From Arthrobacter sp. CAU 1506 (GTDB taxonomy: Bacteria > Actinomycetota > Actinomycetes > Actinomycetales > Micrococcaceae): a DNA stretch of 64,000 nucleotides. Made by a program: the position numbers and the translations under genes. A model generated the notes under the pieces. The model saw nothing but the letters and a program-made list of their open reading frames with translations. It searched no databases and was not told the DNA's origin. Location of the stretch: NCBI RefSeq assembly GCF_005047635.1, contig NZ_SUKC01000001.1, positions 434,001 to 498,000 on the forward strand, read 5' to 3'. Shown here piece by piece: positions 9,268-17,660 of the stretch; within the stretch, counting starts at the first letter, position 1, and each line of letters begins with the position of its first letter.

Positions 9268-11687
9268 CCACCACCCAGGAGCGTCCGGCGTCGGGACAGG
9301 GAGAAAGCGCCCGTCCGTCCAATCCGGCCGCGGGAGACAAGGACCGCCCGATTGGATACGGCCGGATCCAGCGGAAGGAAGACCCGCGGTTCATCCGCGG
9401 CAAGGGACACTACGTCGACGACATCGTGCTGCCCGGCATGCTGCACGGCGCGATCCTGCGTGCCCCAGTGGCGCACGCCAGGCTGGTCTCGATGGACACA
9501 TCCGAAGCGCTGGCGCACCCCAAGGTCAAGGCCGTCATTACCGGCAAGGATCTGGAAGGCCTGAACCTGGCGTGGGCGCCGACGCTGTCCGCGGACGTGC
9601 AGGCCGTGCTGGTCACGGACAAGGTCCGGTTCCAAGGCCAGGAAGTCGCGTTCGTGGTCGCCGAAGACCGCTACGCGGCCCGCGACGCGCTGGAACTGAT
9701 CGACGTCGAATATGACATCCTGCCGCCGGTCATCGACGCGCGCAAAGCGCTCGACGCCGATGCGCCCGTCATCCGCGACGACCTCGAGGGCCGCACCGAC
9801 AACCACATTTTCGATTGGGAGATGGGTGATGCGGACGAAACCGAGGCCGTGTTCGCCGCGGCCGACGTCGTCGTCGCGCAGGATATGGTCTACCCGCGGG
9901 TCCATCCGGCCCCGATGGAAACCTGCGGCGCGGTGGCGGATTTCGATCCGATCGACGGCGCGCTGACCCTGTATGAGACCACGCAGGCGCCGCACGCCCA
10001 CCGCACCCTGTATGCGATGGTGGCCGGGATTCCCGAGCACAAGATCCGTGTGGTGTCCCCGGACATCGGCGGCGGCTTCGGAAACAAGGTGGGCATCTAC
10101 CCGGGCTACGTCCTCGCCGTCGTCGGGTCCATCGTCACCGGCAAACCGGTCAAGTGGGTGGAGGACCGGTCGGAGAACCTGATGTCCACCTCCTTCGCGC
10201 GGGACTACCTGATGCGCGGGGAAATCGCCGCCACCAAGGACGGCAAGATCCTGGCGCTGCGGACCAATGTGCTGGCCGACCACGGCGCGTTCAACGCCAC
10301 CGCCCAGCCCACCAAGAACCCGGCCGGCTTCTTCAGCATCTTCACCGGCAGCTACGACCTGCAGGCGGCCCATTGCAAAGTCACCGGCGTGTACACGAAC
10401 AAGGCACCGGGCGGCGTGGCCTACGCCTGTTCCTTCCGGGTCACCGAGGCCGTGTACCTGGTGGAACGCATGGTGGACGTGCTGGCCCGGAAACTGGAGA
10501 TGGATCCGGCCGAACTGCGGCTGAAGAACTTCATCCGGCCGGAACAGTTCCCGTACGCCAACAAGACCGGCTGGGAGTACGACTCGGGGAACTACGAACC
10601 TGCGATGCGGCTGTCCATGAAGATGGCCGGCTACGAGGACCTGCGCCGCGAGCAGGCCGAGAAGCGCGAGCGCGGCGAACTGATGGGCATCGGAGTCTCC
10701 TTCTTCACCGAGACCGTCGGCGCCGGCCCGCGCAAGCACTTCGACATCGTTGGCCTGGGCATGGCCGACGGCGCCGAACTGCGGGTCCACCCCACCGGCA
10801 AGGCAGTGGTCCGGCTGTCCGTGCAATCGCAGGGGCAGGGGCACGAGACCACCTTTGCGCAGATCGTGGCCGAAGAGCTGGGCATCCCGCCGGAGGACAT
10901 CGACGTGGTGCACGGCGACACCGACCAGACGCCGTTCGGCCTGGGCACCTACGGCAGCCGCTCCACGCCGGTGAGCGGCGGCGCGGTGGCGCTGGTGGCC
11001 CGCAAGGTCCGGGACAAGGCGAAGTTCATCGCCGCCGCAATGCTCGAAACCCGTCCCGAGGACCTGGAATGGGAGAAAGGCCGCTGGTTCGTGAAGGGCG
11101 ACCCGGGCGCCGGCAAGACGATGGCGGAAATCGCCCTGGGCGCCCACGGCACGGTCGCACTGCCGGAAGGGATCGACGGCAATCTGGACGCCGTGGTCAC
11201 CTATGATCCGCCGAACCTGACGTTCCCGTTCGGCGCCTACATCTGCGTGGTCGACGTCGACCCCGGCACCGGCCGCGTGAAAGTCCGCCGGTTCATTGCG
11301 GTGGACGACTGCGGCACCCGGATCAACCCGATGATCATTGAGGGCCAGATCCACGGCGGCCTGACCGACGGCGTCGGGATGGCGCTGATGGAGATCATCG
11401 AATTCGACGAAGACGGCAACTGCTTGGGCGGCTCCTTCATGGACTACCTGATCCCGACGGCGATGGAAGTTCCGGACTGGGAAACCGGCTTCACCGTCAC
11501 GCCGTCGCCGCACCATCCCATCGGCGCGAAGGGCATCGGCGAATCCGCCACGGTAGGGTCTCCGCCGGCCATCGTCAACGCCGTGGTCGATGCACTGGCG
11601 CCGTTCGGGATTACGCATATGGACATGCCGTGCACCCCCGCCCGCGTCTGGGAGGCCATGCAGGGCCGGCCGAGGCCACCGGTGTGA
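9264..11687 (+). CDS. coxL: Carbon monoxide dehydrogenase, large molybdenum-copper subunit (form I)
   Basis: 807 residues, the length of form I CoxL (809 in Oligotropha). It oxidises CO with water at a Mo-S-Cu site. The form I active-site loop AYxCSFR is present as AYACSFR (residues 386-392), with Cys389 as the predicted copper ligand; form II enzymes have AYRGAGR here. Other cofactor segments: ETTQAPHAHR (Gln near 241), DIGGGFGNK, the MCD-binding SQGQGHETTFAQI and YGSRSTPVSGGA, and GAKGIGESATVG with the catalytic Glu. The residue before the Cys is Ala where most form I sequences have Arg. A polar N-terminal extension of about 25 residues precedes the conserved start. Confidence 0.93.
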   Translation: MTTTQERPASGQGESARPSNPAAGDKDRPIGYGRIQRKEDPRFIRGKGHYVDDIVLPGMLHGAILRAPVAHARLVSMDTSEALAHPKVKAVITGKDLEGLNLAWAPTLSADVQAVLVTDKVRFQGQEVAFVVAEDRYAARDALELIDVEYDILPPVIDARKALDADAPVIRDDLEGRTDNHIFDWEMGDADETEAVFAAADVVVAQDMVYPRVHPAPMETCGAVADFDPIDGALTLYETTQAPHAHRTLYAMVAGIPEHKIRVVSPDIGGGFGNKVGIYPGYVLAVVGSIVTGKPVKWVEDRSENLMSTSFARDYLMRGEIAATKDGKILALRTNVLADHGAFNATAQPTKNPAGFFSIFTGSYDLQAAHCKVTGVYTNKAPGGVAYACSFRVTEAVYLVERMVDVLARKLEMDPAELRLKNFIRPEQFPYANKTGWEYDSGNYEPAMRLSMKMAGYEDLRREQAEKRERGELMGIGVSFFTETVGAGPRKHFDIVGLGMADGAELRVHPTGKAVVRLSVQSQGQGHETTFAQIVAEELGIPPEDIDVVHGDTDQTPFGLGTYGSRSTPVSGGAVALVARKVRDKAKFIAAAMLETRPEDLEWEKGRWFVKGDPGAGKTMAEIALGAHGTVALPEGIDGNLDAVVTYDPPNLTFPFGAYICVVDVDPGTGRVKVRRFIAVDDCGTRINPMIIEGQIHGGLTDGVGMALMEIIEFDEDGNCLGGSFMDYLIPTAMEVPDWETGFTVTPSPHHPIGAKGIGESATVGSPPAIVNAVVDALAPFGITHMDMPCTPARVWEAMQGRPRPPV

Positions 11688-11688
11688 C

Positions 11689-12732
11689 ATGCCGCCGCGT
11701 GAGCTGGCCCTGGCCGCCAGGGCAGATGAACTGAGCAGGCGGCGGGAACCGTACGTCCGCGCCACCGTGGTCCGCGCCCAGCATCCGACCAGCGCCCACG
11801 CCGGCGACACCGCGTTGGTGTTGGCCGGTGGAGCGATCGAAGGGTTCGTCGGCGGGAACTGTGTGGAAGCTTCGGTGCGCGACTACGGGCTGCGGACCTT
11901 GGCCTCCGGCGAACCGCTGCTGCTGCGGGTGATGCCGGGCGAGCCGGTCCGCAACCAGGAGGAGGGTGCGGTCACCGTGGCGAATCCGTGCCTCAGCGGC
12001 GGCTCGGTGGAAATCTTCCTGCAGCCCTACCTGCCGGCCCCACGCGTAGTGGTGGTGGGTTCCGGCCCGATTGCCCAGGCGCTATCCGCCTTGGGGTCGG
12101 TGCTGGGGTTCGAACCCGAACTGGTGGCCGGCAGCGCGGCGGAACCCCGGCCGGATGATGCCGCACTCATCGTCGCCTCGCACGGCAGGGAGGAGGAAAC
12201 AGCCCTGACCGCGGCGCTGCAGGCCTCCGTCCCCTACGTGGCGCTGGTGGCCAGCGGACGCCGAGGCCATGAGGTGCTCGCCTCGCTGGACGTGGACGAG
12301 GAACTGCGGTCCCGGGTGCACTGCCCGGCAGGATTGGCGCTGGGCGCCCGCACACCGGAAGAAACCGCGCTGTCCATCCTGGCCGAGCTGGTTTCTGAAC
12401 GCTCCGCGGCGTCCGCTCCGCCGGCGGCAGGCGGGGTTCGCGCTGGGGCCGCTGAAGCCGCCGAGGAACCGGCGTCGGCCGAAGCGGGAAGCCACGAACC
12501 GGGCGCCGCTGAAGCCGCCGAGGAACCGGCGTCGGACGAAGCGGGGTCGGCGTCGGCTGAAGCCGGATCGGCTGAGCCCGCCACTGCCCTGGATCCGGTC
12601 TGCGGCATGACGGTTCCGGCCATACATGCCACGCTGCACACCGAACACGCCGGAAGGACCATCTACTTCTGCTCCGCCGGCTGCCGGTCCGCGTTCCTCA
12701 AGGATCCGGAGCATTATGCCGTCGCCTCCTGA
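11689..12732 (+). CDS. XdhC/CoxF-like maturation factor with C-terminal YHS metal-binding domain
   Basis: 347 residues, starting at ATG 1 nt after coxL. Residues 1-115 resemble the XdhC/CoxI domain (ALVLAGGAIEGFVGGNCVE; ANPCLSGGSVEIF) and 118-235 the Rossmann XdhC_C domain (VVVVGSGPIAQALS; ALGARTPEETALSIL). Residues 245-298 are an Ala/Glu linker containing a 19-residue direct repeat. Residues 300-345 are a YHS/TRASH-type domain with Cys305 (DPVCGMTV) and Cys328/Cys332 (YFCSAGC). XdhC proteins load sulfurated molybdenum cofactor into hydroxylases. YHS domains bind soft metals, for example in copper P-type ATPases, so copper supply to the Mo-Cu site is a reasonable but unproven reading. Confidence 0.85.
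   Translation: MPPRELALAARADELSRRREPYVRATVVRAQHPTSAHAGDTALVLAGGAIEGFVGGNCVEASVRDYGLRTLASGEPLLLRVMPGEPVRNQEEGAVTVANPCLSGGSVEIFLQPYLPAPRVVVVGSGPIAQALSALGSVLGFEPELVAGSAAEPRPDDAALIVASHGREEETALTAALQASVPYVALVASGRRGHEVLASLDVDEELRSRVHCPAGLALGARTPEETALSILAELVSERSAASAPPAAGGVRAGAAEAAEEPASAEAGSHEPGAAEAAEEPASDEAGSASAEAGSAEPATALDPVCGMTVPAIHATLHTEHAGRTIYFCSAGCRSAFLKDPEHYAVAS
12448..12561 (+). repeat. 57-bp tandem duplication in the XdhC-YHS linker
   Basis: Two copies (12448-12504 and 12505-12561) encode AAEAAEEPAS(A/D)EAGS. The first ~45 bases of each are almost identical, so this is a recent in-frame duplication lengthening the hinge between the XdhC and YHS domains. Confidence 0.8.
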
Positions 12733-13324
12733 ACGCCGGACCGCCGCCCTGGTGCTCGCCGCCGGAGGATCCCGCAGGCTCGGCAGGCCCAAGCAGCTGC
12801 TGCCCTACGGCAACGGTGTGCTGCTTGATGCAGTGCTCGGCACCGCCCGCGCATCCGGGTTTGACCAAATCGTCCTGGCGTTGGGCGGGGCCGCCGAGGC
12901 GGTGTGCCGGTCCGTGAACACCAGCGGCTGCGACGTGGTGGACAACCCTGCGTATGCCGACGGCTGCTCGTCCTCCATTGCGGCGGCCATTCCGGCGCTG
13001 CACCCGCGGACCGAAGCGGTGGTGCTGTTGCTCGGCGACCAGCCGGGAGTGACACCGGCAACGGTGCACACGCTGCTCGCTGCACGGGGCGACGCGCCGC
13101 TGGCGGTGTGCCATTACGACGACGGCGTGGGCCACCCGTTCGCGTTCCACCGCTCGCTGTTCCCACTGCTGGCCCAGTTGCACGGCGACAAGGCGGTGTG
13201 GAAGCTGCTGGAGCAGCGCGCCGCCGACGTGACCGAGGTCGCCGTGCCGGGCCCGGTCCCGCGCGACGTGGACACCGAGGACGACTACCGCCAGGTCTTG
13301 GCCGAGCTGCGGAGCACGCCATGA
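12716..13324 (+). CDS. MobA/MocA-like molybdenum cofactor nucleotidyltransferase
   Basis: 202 residues. The GT-A nucleotidyltransferase signature LVLAAGGSRRLGRPKQLLPY at residues 11-30 and the metal-binding GDQPGVTP are present, as in MocA (CTP:molybdopterin cytidylyltransferase). CO dehydrogenase uses molybdopterin cytosine dinucleotide, which fits this position. The ATG start at 12716, with GGAG 8 nt upstream, overlaps the YHS coding end by 17 nt, so the longer frame upstream is not used. Confidence 0.85.
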   Translation: MPSPPERRTAALVLAAGGSRRLGRPKQLLPYGNGVLLDAVLGTARASGFDQIVLALGGAAEAVCRSVNTSGCDVVDNPAYADGCSSSIAAAIPALHPRTEAVVLLLGDQPGVTPATVHTLLAARGDAPLAVCHYDDGVGHPFAFHRSLFPLLAQLHGDKAVWKLLEQRAADVTEVAVPGPVPRDVDTEDDYRQVLAELRSTP

Positions 13325-14253
13325 CCTCGGCGGCGCGGACCGACGCGCAGGACGGCGGTCGGGCGGAGCTTCGGGAACGCATTCCTGACGTGGAATCGCT
13401 GATTGCCGCACTGGACGCGGTCGACTACGTCGCGGATGCGGGCCTGGCCACCGCCTTGTTCCTGGCCCTACGGCTCCCGCAGCCGATCCTGCTCGAAGGC
13501 GAAGCCGGAGTGGGCAAAACCGAAGCCGCCAAGGCGTTGGCCCAGGTGCTGGACACTCCGCTGTACCGGCTGCAGTGCTACGAAGGCATCGACGCCGGCG
13601 AAGCCCTCTACGAGTGGAACCACCAGCGCCAACTGCTGGGCATCCGGCTGGCCGAGGTCCACCACACCGACCTCGCCGAAACCGACCTTTTCGCCGAGAA
13701 ATATCTGCTGCGCCGGCCGTTGCTGCAGGCCATCGAGCACCCCGGTCCGCGGCCGGCCGTGCTGCTGCTGGACGAGATCGACCGGGCGGACGCCGAGTTC
13801 GAAGCCTTCACCTTTGAACTGCTCGCCGAAGCGGCCGTCAGCGTGCCCGAGCTGGGAACCATCCGGGCCGTGCATCCGCCCATCATCGTCCTCACCTCCA
13901 ACCGGACCCGCGACCTGCACGATGCGCTCACCCGCCGCTGCCTTTACCACTGGATCGACTATCCGGCCCCGGAGAAGATCGCCGAGATCGTGCGGCGCCG
14001 GGTCCCGTCCAGCACCGAATCCATCGCGCTGCAGGCGGCAGCCGCCATCGCCCGGCTGCGGACGGTGGACATGGTCAAACCCCCGGGCATCGCCGAGGCC
14101 ATCGACTGGGTGTCCGCGCTCAGCCTGCTGGGCGCGGACCGGCTGGATGCGGCGAGCGCCGAACGGACCTGGGGCTCCGTGCTCAAGAACCGGGACGACC
14201 TTGAACTCATCGCCGCCCGAGGCGGCGCGTGGCTGGTTGGCAGCCATGACTGA
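13321..14253 (+). CDS. coxD: MoxR-type AAA+ ATPase for CO dehydrogenase maturation
   Basis: 310 residues. Walker A LEGEAGVGKTEAAKA near residue 60, Walker B AVLLLDEIDRADAEFE near 150, sensor 1 IIVLTSNRTRDLHDAL, and the tail of the MoxR family are seen. CoxD of Oligotropha is needed to put sulfur and copper into the Mo site. It overlaps the previous gene as ATGA and the VWA gene by 8 nt, supporting a CoxD-CoxE chaperone pair. Confidence 0.92.
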   Translation: MTSAARTDAQDGGRAELRERIPDVESLIAALDAVDYVADAGLATALFLALRLPQPILLEGEAGVGKTEAAKALAQVLDTPLYRLQCYEGIDAGEALYEWNHQRQLLGIRLAEVHHTDLAETDLFAEKYLLRRPLLQAIEHPGPRPAVLLLDEIDRADAEFEAFTFELLAEAAVSVPELGTIRAVHPPIIVLTSNRTRDLHDALTRRCLYHWIDYPAPEKIAEIVRRRVPSSTESIALQAAAAIARLRTVDMVKPPGIAEAIDWVSALSLLGADRLDAASAERTWGSVLKNRDDLELIAARGGAWLVGSHD

Positions 14254-15526
14254 GCGCGGCTTGGACGGCGCCGTGCCGCCCGCTGATACGGCGGCATTTT
14301 GTGCCAGCCTCACGACGGCATTGCGCCGTAACGGGGTGCCCACCTCGCCGGACCGCGCGGGGCGGCTGGCCGAAGCCCTGCCTCTGCTGCCGCCGGCGGA
14401 CCGGACCACGTTGTACTGGGCCTGCCGCGTGGTGCTGGTGTCCGACCGCGAGCAGCTGCCGGTATTCGACGCCGTGTTCGCGGCGGTCTTCGGTACTGCC
14501 ACCGGCCTTGTCCCGGATCCGGCTGAACACCGCGGCGATCCGCACCACCCGCCGTGGTCCGGCCAAGGCGCCACCGAGCGGCCGACCGGAGCCAGCAGCC
14601 CGTCCGACCACCGCCCGGTGCCGGAAACGGCCCTGCCGCCGGGCATGTTCCCGGGCCGGGACGGCGTCGGCTCCGGCGAGGGTCCGCCACGCGAATCGGT
14701 GCTGTTGATGGCTTCGGGCCAGGAGCGGCTGCACCACACGTCGTTTGCGGGACTGACCGAGGAGGAGACCGCCGTCGTGCGGAATCTGGTCCGCCGCATT
14801 GTGCTCTCCACCCCGGTGCGGGACAGCCGGCGGACCCGCCGATCGGCCCGCAGCAGCTCCCGGCTGGATATCCGCCGCACCGCCCGGACCGCGCGCCGCA
14901 ACGGCCCTGATGCTGCCCGGCTGGTCTTTGCCCAACGGCGGCCAAAGCCACGCCGGTTGGTGCTGCTGTGCGATGTCTCCGGGTCGATGGAGTCCTACAC
15001 CCGGGTCTTCCTCTCGCTGCTGCAGGGCGCGGCTGCCGGGGCCCGGGCGGAAGCCTTCGTCTTTTCCACCCGCCTGACCCGGATCACCCGGCAGTTGGCC
15101 GTCCGCGATCCGGACACCGCGCTGGCCCGCGCCGCCGCCGAGGTGCGGGACTGGGCCGGCGGCACGCGCCTTGCCGAAAGCCTGCACCGGTTCATCGACG
15201 ACTACGGCCGCCAAGGCATGGCCCGCGGCGCCGTGGTGGTGGTCATTTCGGACGGCTGGGCGCAGGACGATCCCGCCCAGGTCGCGGCGCAGATGGAACG
15301 CCTGCGGCGGCTGGCGTATCGGATCATCTGGATCAATCCCCGTAAGGTGGCCGTAGGCTACCAACCGCTGGCCGGCGGCATGGCGGCCGCCCTGCCATAC
15401 TGCGATGCGTTTGTCAGCGGCCACAGCTACTCCGCGTTGGCGGAGGTAGCTGCGGCCATCCGCTCCGACCGCAGCCCGGGCTCCGGACTGCGGACCAACC
15501 AGTTCACCAGGCAAAGGACACGGTAA
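14246..15526 (+). CDS. coxE: VWA-domain protein of CO dehydrogenase maturation
   Basis: 426 residues. The C-terminal half is a von Willebrand factor A domain with a MIDAS site: LLCDVSGSMESYTRVF (DxSxS) near residue 240, a Thr in GGTRLAESLHRF, and VVVVISDGWAQDDP. The N-terminal half is helical and variable, with a Pro-rich stretch near residues 90-150. CoxE-type proteins pair with the MoxR ATPase (CoxD) for metal centre assembly. The start ATG 14246 lies inside the end of coxD. The upstream in-frame extension is only a shadow of coxD. Confidence 0.9.
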   Translation: MTERGLDGAVPPADTAAFCASLTTALRRNGVPTSPDRAGRLAEALPLLPPADRTTLYWACRVVLVSDREQLPVFDAVFAAVFGTATGLVPDPAEHRGDPHHPPWSGQGATERPTGASSPSDHRPVPETALPPGMFPGRDGVGSGEGPPRESVLLMASGQERLHHTSFAGLTEEETAVVRNLVRRIVLSTPVRDSRRTRRSARSSSRLDIRRTARTARRNGPDAARLVFAQRRPKPRRLVLLCDVSGSMESYTRVFLSLLQGAAAGARAEAFVFSTRLTRITRQLAVRDPDTALARAAAEVRDWAGGTRLAESLHRFIDDYGRQGMARGAVVVVISDGWAQDDPAQVAAQMERLRRLAYRIIWINPRKVAVGYQPLAGGMAAALPYCDAFVSGHSYSALAEVAAAIRSDRSPGSGLRTNQFTRQRTR

Positions 15527-16482
15527 TGCAGCTTGAACGCACGTTTTCCGTCACCGCACCGATAGGGACGGTCTGGGACACCCTGATGGACTTCGACCGG
15601 GTGGCCGGGTGCATTCCCGGAGCGCAGATCCTGGAAAAGACCTCCGACGACGAGTACCAGGTCGGCATGAAGGTGAAACTGGGGCCGGTCACCATGCAGT
15701 ACAAAGGCACGTTGTACGTGATCGAGCGCGACGCCGCGGGCCGGCGGGCGCAGCTGCAGGGGAAGGCGCGCGAAACACGGGGACAGGGTGCCGCAGAGGC
15801 AACGGTGACCATGCAGTTGTCCGAATCCGGAGCTGCCACCGAGGGCAGCGTCAACGCCGACCTGACCCTGTCCGGCAAGGCGGCGGCCATGGGCAAGAGC
15901 GTGATCGGCAGCGTCACCGACCAGATGCTGGCCGTGTTCACCAAGAACCTGCAGGAGATGATCTCGGCGCCGGAAACCAACGCGGCCGGCAACAGTGCCG
16001 AGGCAACGCCCGCTTCTGCAGCCGCGGGGTCAACCGCAGCGGGATCTGCCGGGCCTTCATCCACCGCACCTTCAACCGATGCACCTTCGACCGCGTCTTC
16101 GCCGACCGCAGCTTCGTCGGCCGCGGCGTCATCCGCCGGGTCGGCATCTGCGGCACCTTCATCGGCGGCCACGTCGGCCGGCAGGCCTTCGCGCTCGGCG
16201 TCGTCGTCCGCTGCTCAGCCAAAGCCCGGGTCCGCGGCCGGGACGGCGCCGGGCGCACCGCCGTCGTCCTCCTCCCCCGCCCCTGCTGCGGCGCGAGCGG
16301 GACAGCAGGGCGGCAGCAGTATGGACGGCCTCGCCCTGGCCAAGCAAGTGCTCGCCGACCAATTGCGCAGTCCGGGCAAGGTGCTGGGCCTGGTCGTAGT
16401 CGCCGCCGCGGTGGCACACCTGGCCGGGCGCCGGTCCGGACGACGGCAAGCCGTGGCCATACTGCGATCCGGAGGCGTGTAG
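15526..16482 (+). CDS. coxG: CoxG-like SRPBCC protein with long linker and C-terminal membrane helix
   Basis: 318 residues. Residues 1-150 form an SRPBCC/CoxG domain (MQLERTFSVTAPIGTVWDTL; VAGCIPGAQI; LTLSGKAAAMGKSVIGSVTDQM). Residues 155-265 are a low-complexity Ser/Ala/Thr/Pro linker, and KVLGLVVVAAAVAHLAGRR near 284-302 is a membrane anchor. CoxG proteins tether CO dehydrogenase to the membrane, and work on mycobacterial enzymes points to a quinone-binding role. It shares one base with the coxE stop. The linker is unusually long. Confidence 0.88.
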   Translation: MQLERTFSVTAPIGTVWDTLMDFDRVAGCIPGAQILEKTSDDEYQVGMKVKLGPVTMQYKGTLYVIERDAAGRRAQLQGKARETRGQGAAEATVTMQLSESGAATEGSVNADLTLSGKAAAMGKSVIGSVTDQMLAVFTKNLQEMISAPETNAAGNSAEATPASAAAGSTAAGSAGPSSTAPSTDAPSTASSPTAASSAAASSAGSASAAPSSAATSAGRPSRSASSSAAQPKPGSAAGTAPGAPPSSSSPAPAAARAGQQGGSSMDGLALAKQVLADQLRSPGKVLGLVVVAAAVAHLAGRRSGRRQAVAILRSGGV

Positions 16483-16484
16483 CC

Positions 16485-17660
16485 GTGCGCGACGTTTTGG
16501 CTGGGTTGCTGCCCGGCTGGCATGCAGGGGAAACGGCCGGCCTGGCCACCGTGGTGCGGACCTTCAAGTCAGCACCCCGGCCGGCGGGCGCGTCGATGGC
16601 GGTCACCGCCGCCGGGGAAGCCATCGGCTCAGTGTCGGGAGGCTGTGTGGAAGGCGCGGTCTACGAACTGGCCACCGAGGTGACCGCCAGCGGCCAGCCT
16701 ACGCTGGTGCGCTATGGCATTAGCGACGACGAGGCGTTCTCGGTGGGACTGACCTGCGGCGGCATCCTGGACGTCTTCGTGGAGCCGCTCTCCCGCGGGA
16801 CCTTTCCGGGACTCGATGAGGTCGCCGCCGACATCGCCGCCTCCCGCCCGGTGGGCATCGCCACGGTGATTGAGCACCCGGATCCGCAGTGGCTGGGGCG
16901 GCATTTGGTGGTCCGGCCGGATGGCTTCGACGGCGACTTGGGAACCGAGCGCGTCAACCACGCCGTCGCGGACGACACTTTGGGTTTGCTGGCCGCCGGA
17001 CGGAATTCCACGCTGACCTATGGGCCCGACGGGCACCGGCGCGGCGAGGGGATGCGGATCTTCTTCGGCAGCTTCGCGCCCCGGCCCCGGATGCTGGTCT
17101 TTGGCGCCATCGACTTCGCTGCCGCCCTGGCACGGATGGGAAGTTTCCTGGGGTATCAGGTCACTGTCTGTGATGCCCGGCCGGTCTTCGCCACCCGAGC
17201 GCGTTTTCCGGAAGCGGACGAGGTGGTGGTGCAGTGGCCGCACCAGTACCTGACCGAGCAACTCCAGCAGGACCTGCTGGATGAGCGGACGGTCATCTGC
17301 GTGCTGACCCACGACCCGAAGTTCGACGTCCCGCTGCTGGAAGTGGCGCTGCGCGGGAGCAAGACCGCGTACGTGGGGGCAATGGGTTCACGGCGCACCC
17401 ACGACGACCGCCTGCAGCGGCTGCGCGAAGCAGGCCTGAGCAGCGAGGAGCTGTCCCGGTTGCACAGCCCCGTGGGGCTGGACCTCGGGGCGCGAACTCC
17501 GGAGGAAACCGCGGTGTCCATCGCGGCCGAGATCATCGCCAGTCAATGGGGCGGCGGCGGTCAGCCGCTGGGCGAACTCAGCGACCGGATCCACCATGAC
17601 GAGGCGCATGAGCCTCAACCGCAAACCGGACCATCTCTGCAGCCCGGTCGGTCAGCCTGA
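16485..17660 (+). CDS. XdhC/CoxI family molybdoenzyme maturation factor
   Basis: 391 residues starting at GTG 16485. The XdhC N-domain is clear (AVTAAGEAIGSVSGGCVEGAVYE near 40-62; VGLTCGGILDVFVEPL near 88-103), followed by a spacer and the Rossmann C-domain (RMLVFGAIDFAAALARMGSF; YVGAMGSRRTHDDRL; SPVGLDLGARTPEETAVSI). It is a complete paralogue of the XdhC-YHS protein, presumably inserting the cofactor into CoxL. Its last 83 bases overlap the convergent LysR gene and encode a His/Pro/Gln-rich tail. It is the last gene of the operon. Confidence 0.9.
   Translation: MRDVLAGLLPGWHAGETAGLATVVRTFKSAPRPAGASMAVTAAGEAIGSVSGGCVEGAVYELATEVTASGQPTLVRYGISDDEAFSVGLTCGGILDVFVEPLSRGTFPGLDEVAADIAASRPVGIATVIEHPDPQWLGRHLVVRPDGFDGDLGTERVNHAVADDTLGLLAAGRNSTLTYGPDGHRRGEGMRIFFGSFAPRPRMLVFGAIDFAAALARMGSFLGYQVTVCDARPVFATRARFPEADEVVVQWPHQYLTEQLQQDLLDERTVICVLTHDPKFDVPLLEVALRGSKTAYVGAMGSRRTHDDRLQRLREAGLSSEELSRLHSPVGLDLGARTPEETAVSIAAEIIASQWGGGGQPLGELSDRIHHDEAHEPQPQTGPSLQPGRSA

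Noticed and set aside
7870-11687. Xanthine or nicotine dehydrogenase instead of CO dehydrogenase
   Set aside because: The large subunit has the form I AYxCSFR loop and the gene order M-S-L with coxD, coxE and coxG follows, which points to CO dehydrogenase.
9159-11810. 883-residue minus-strand ORF opposite coxL
   Set aside because: It has no recognisable motifs and mirrors the high-GC codons of coxL, whose cofactor motifs are complete.
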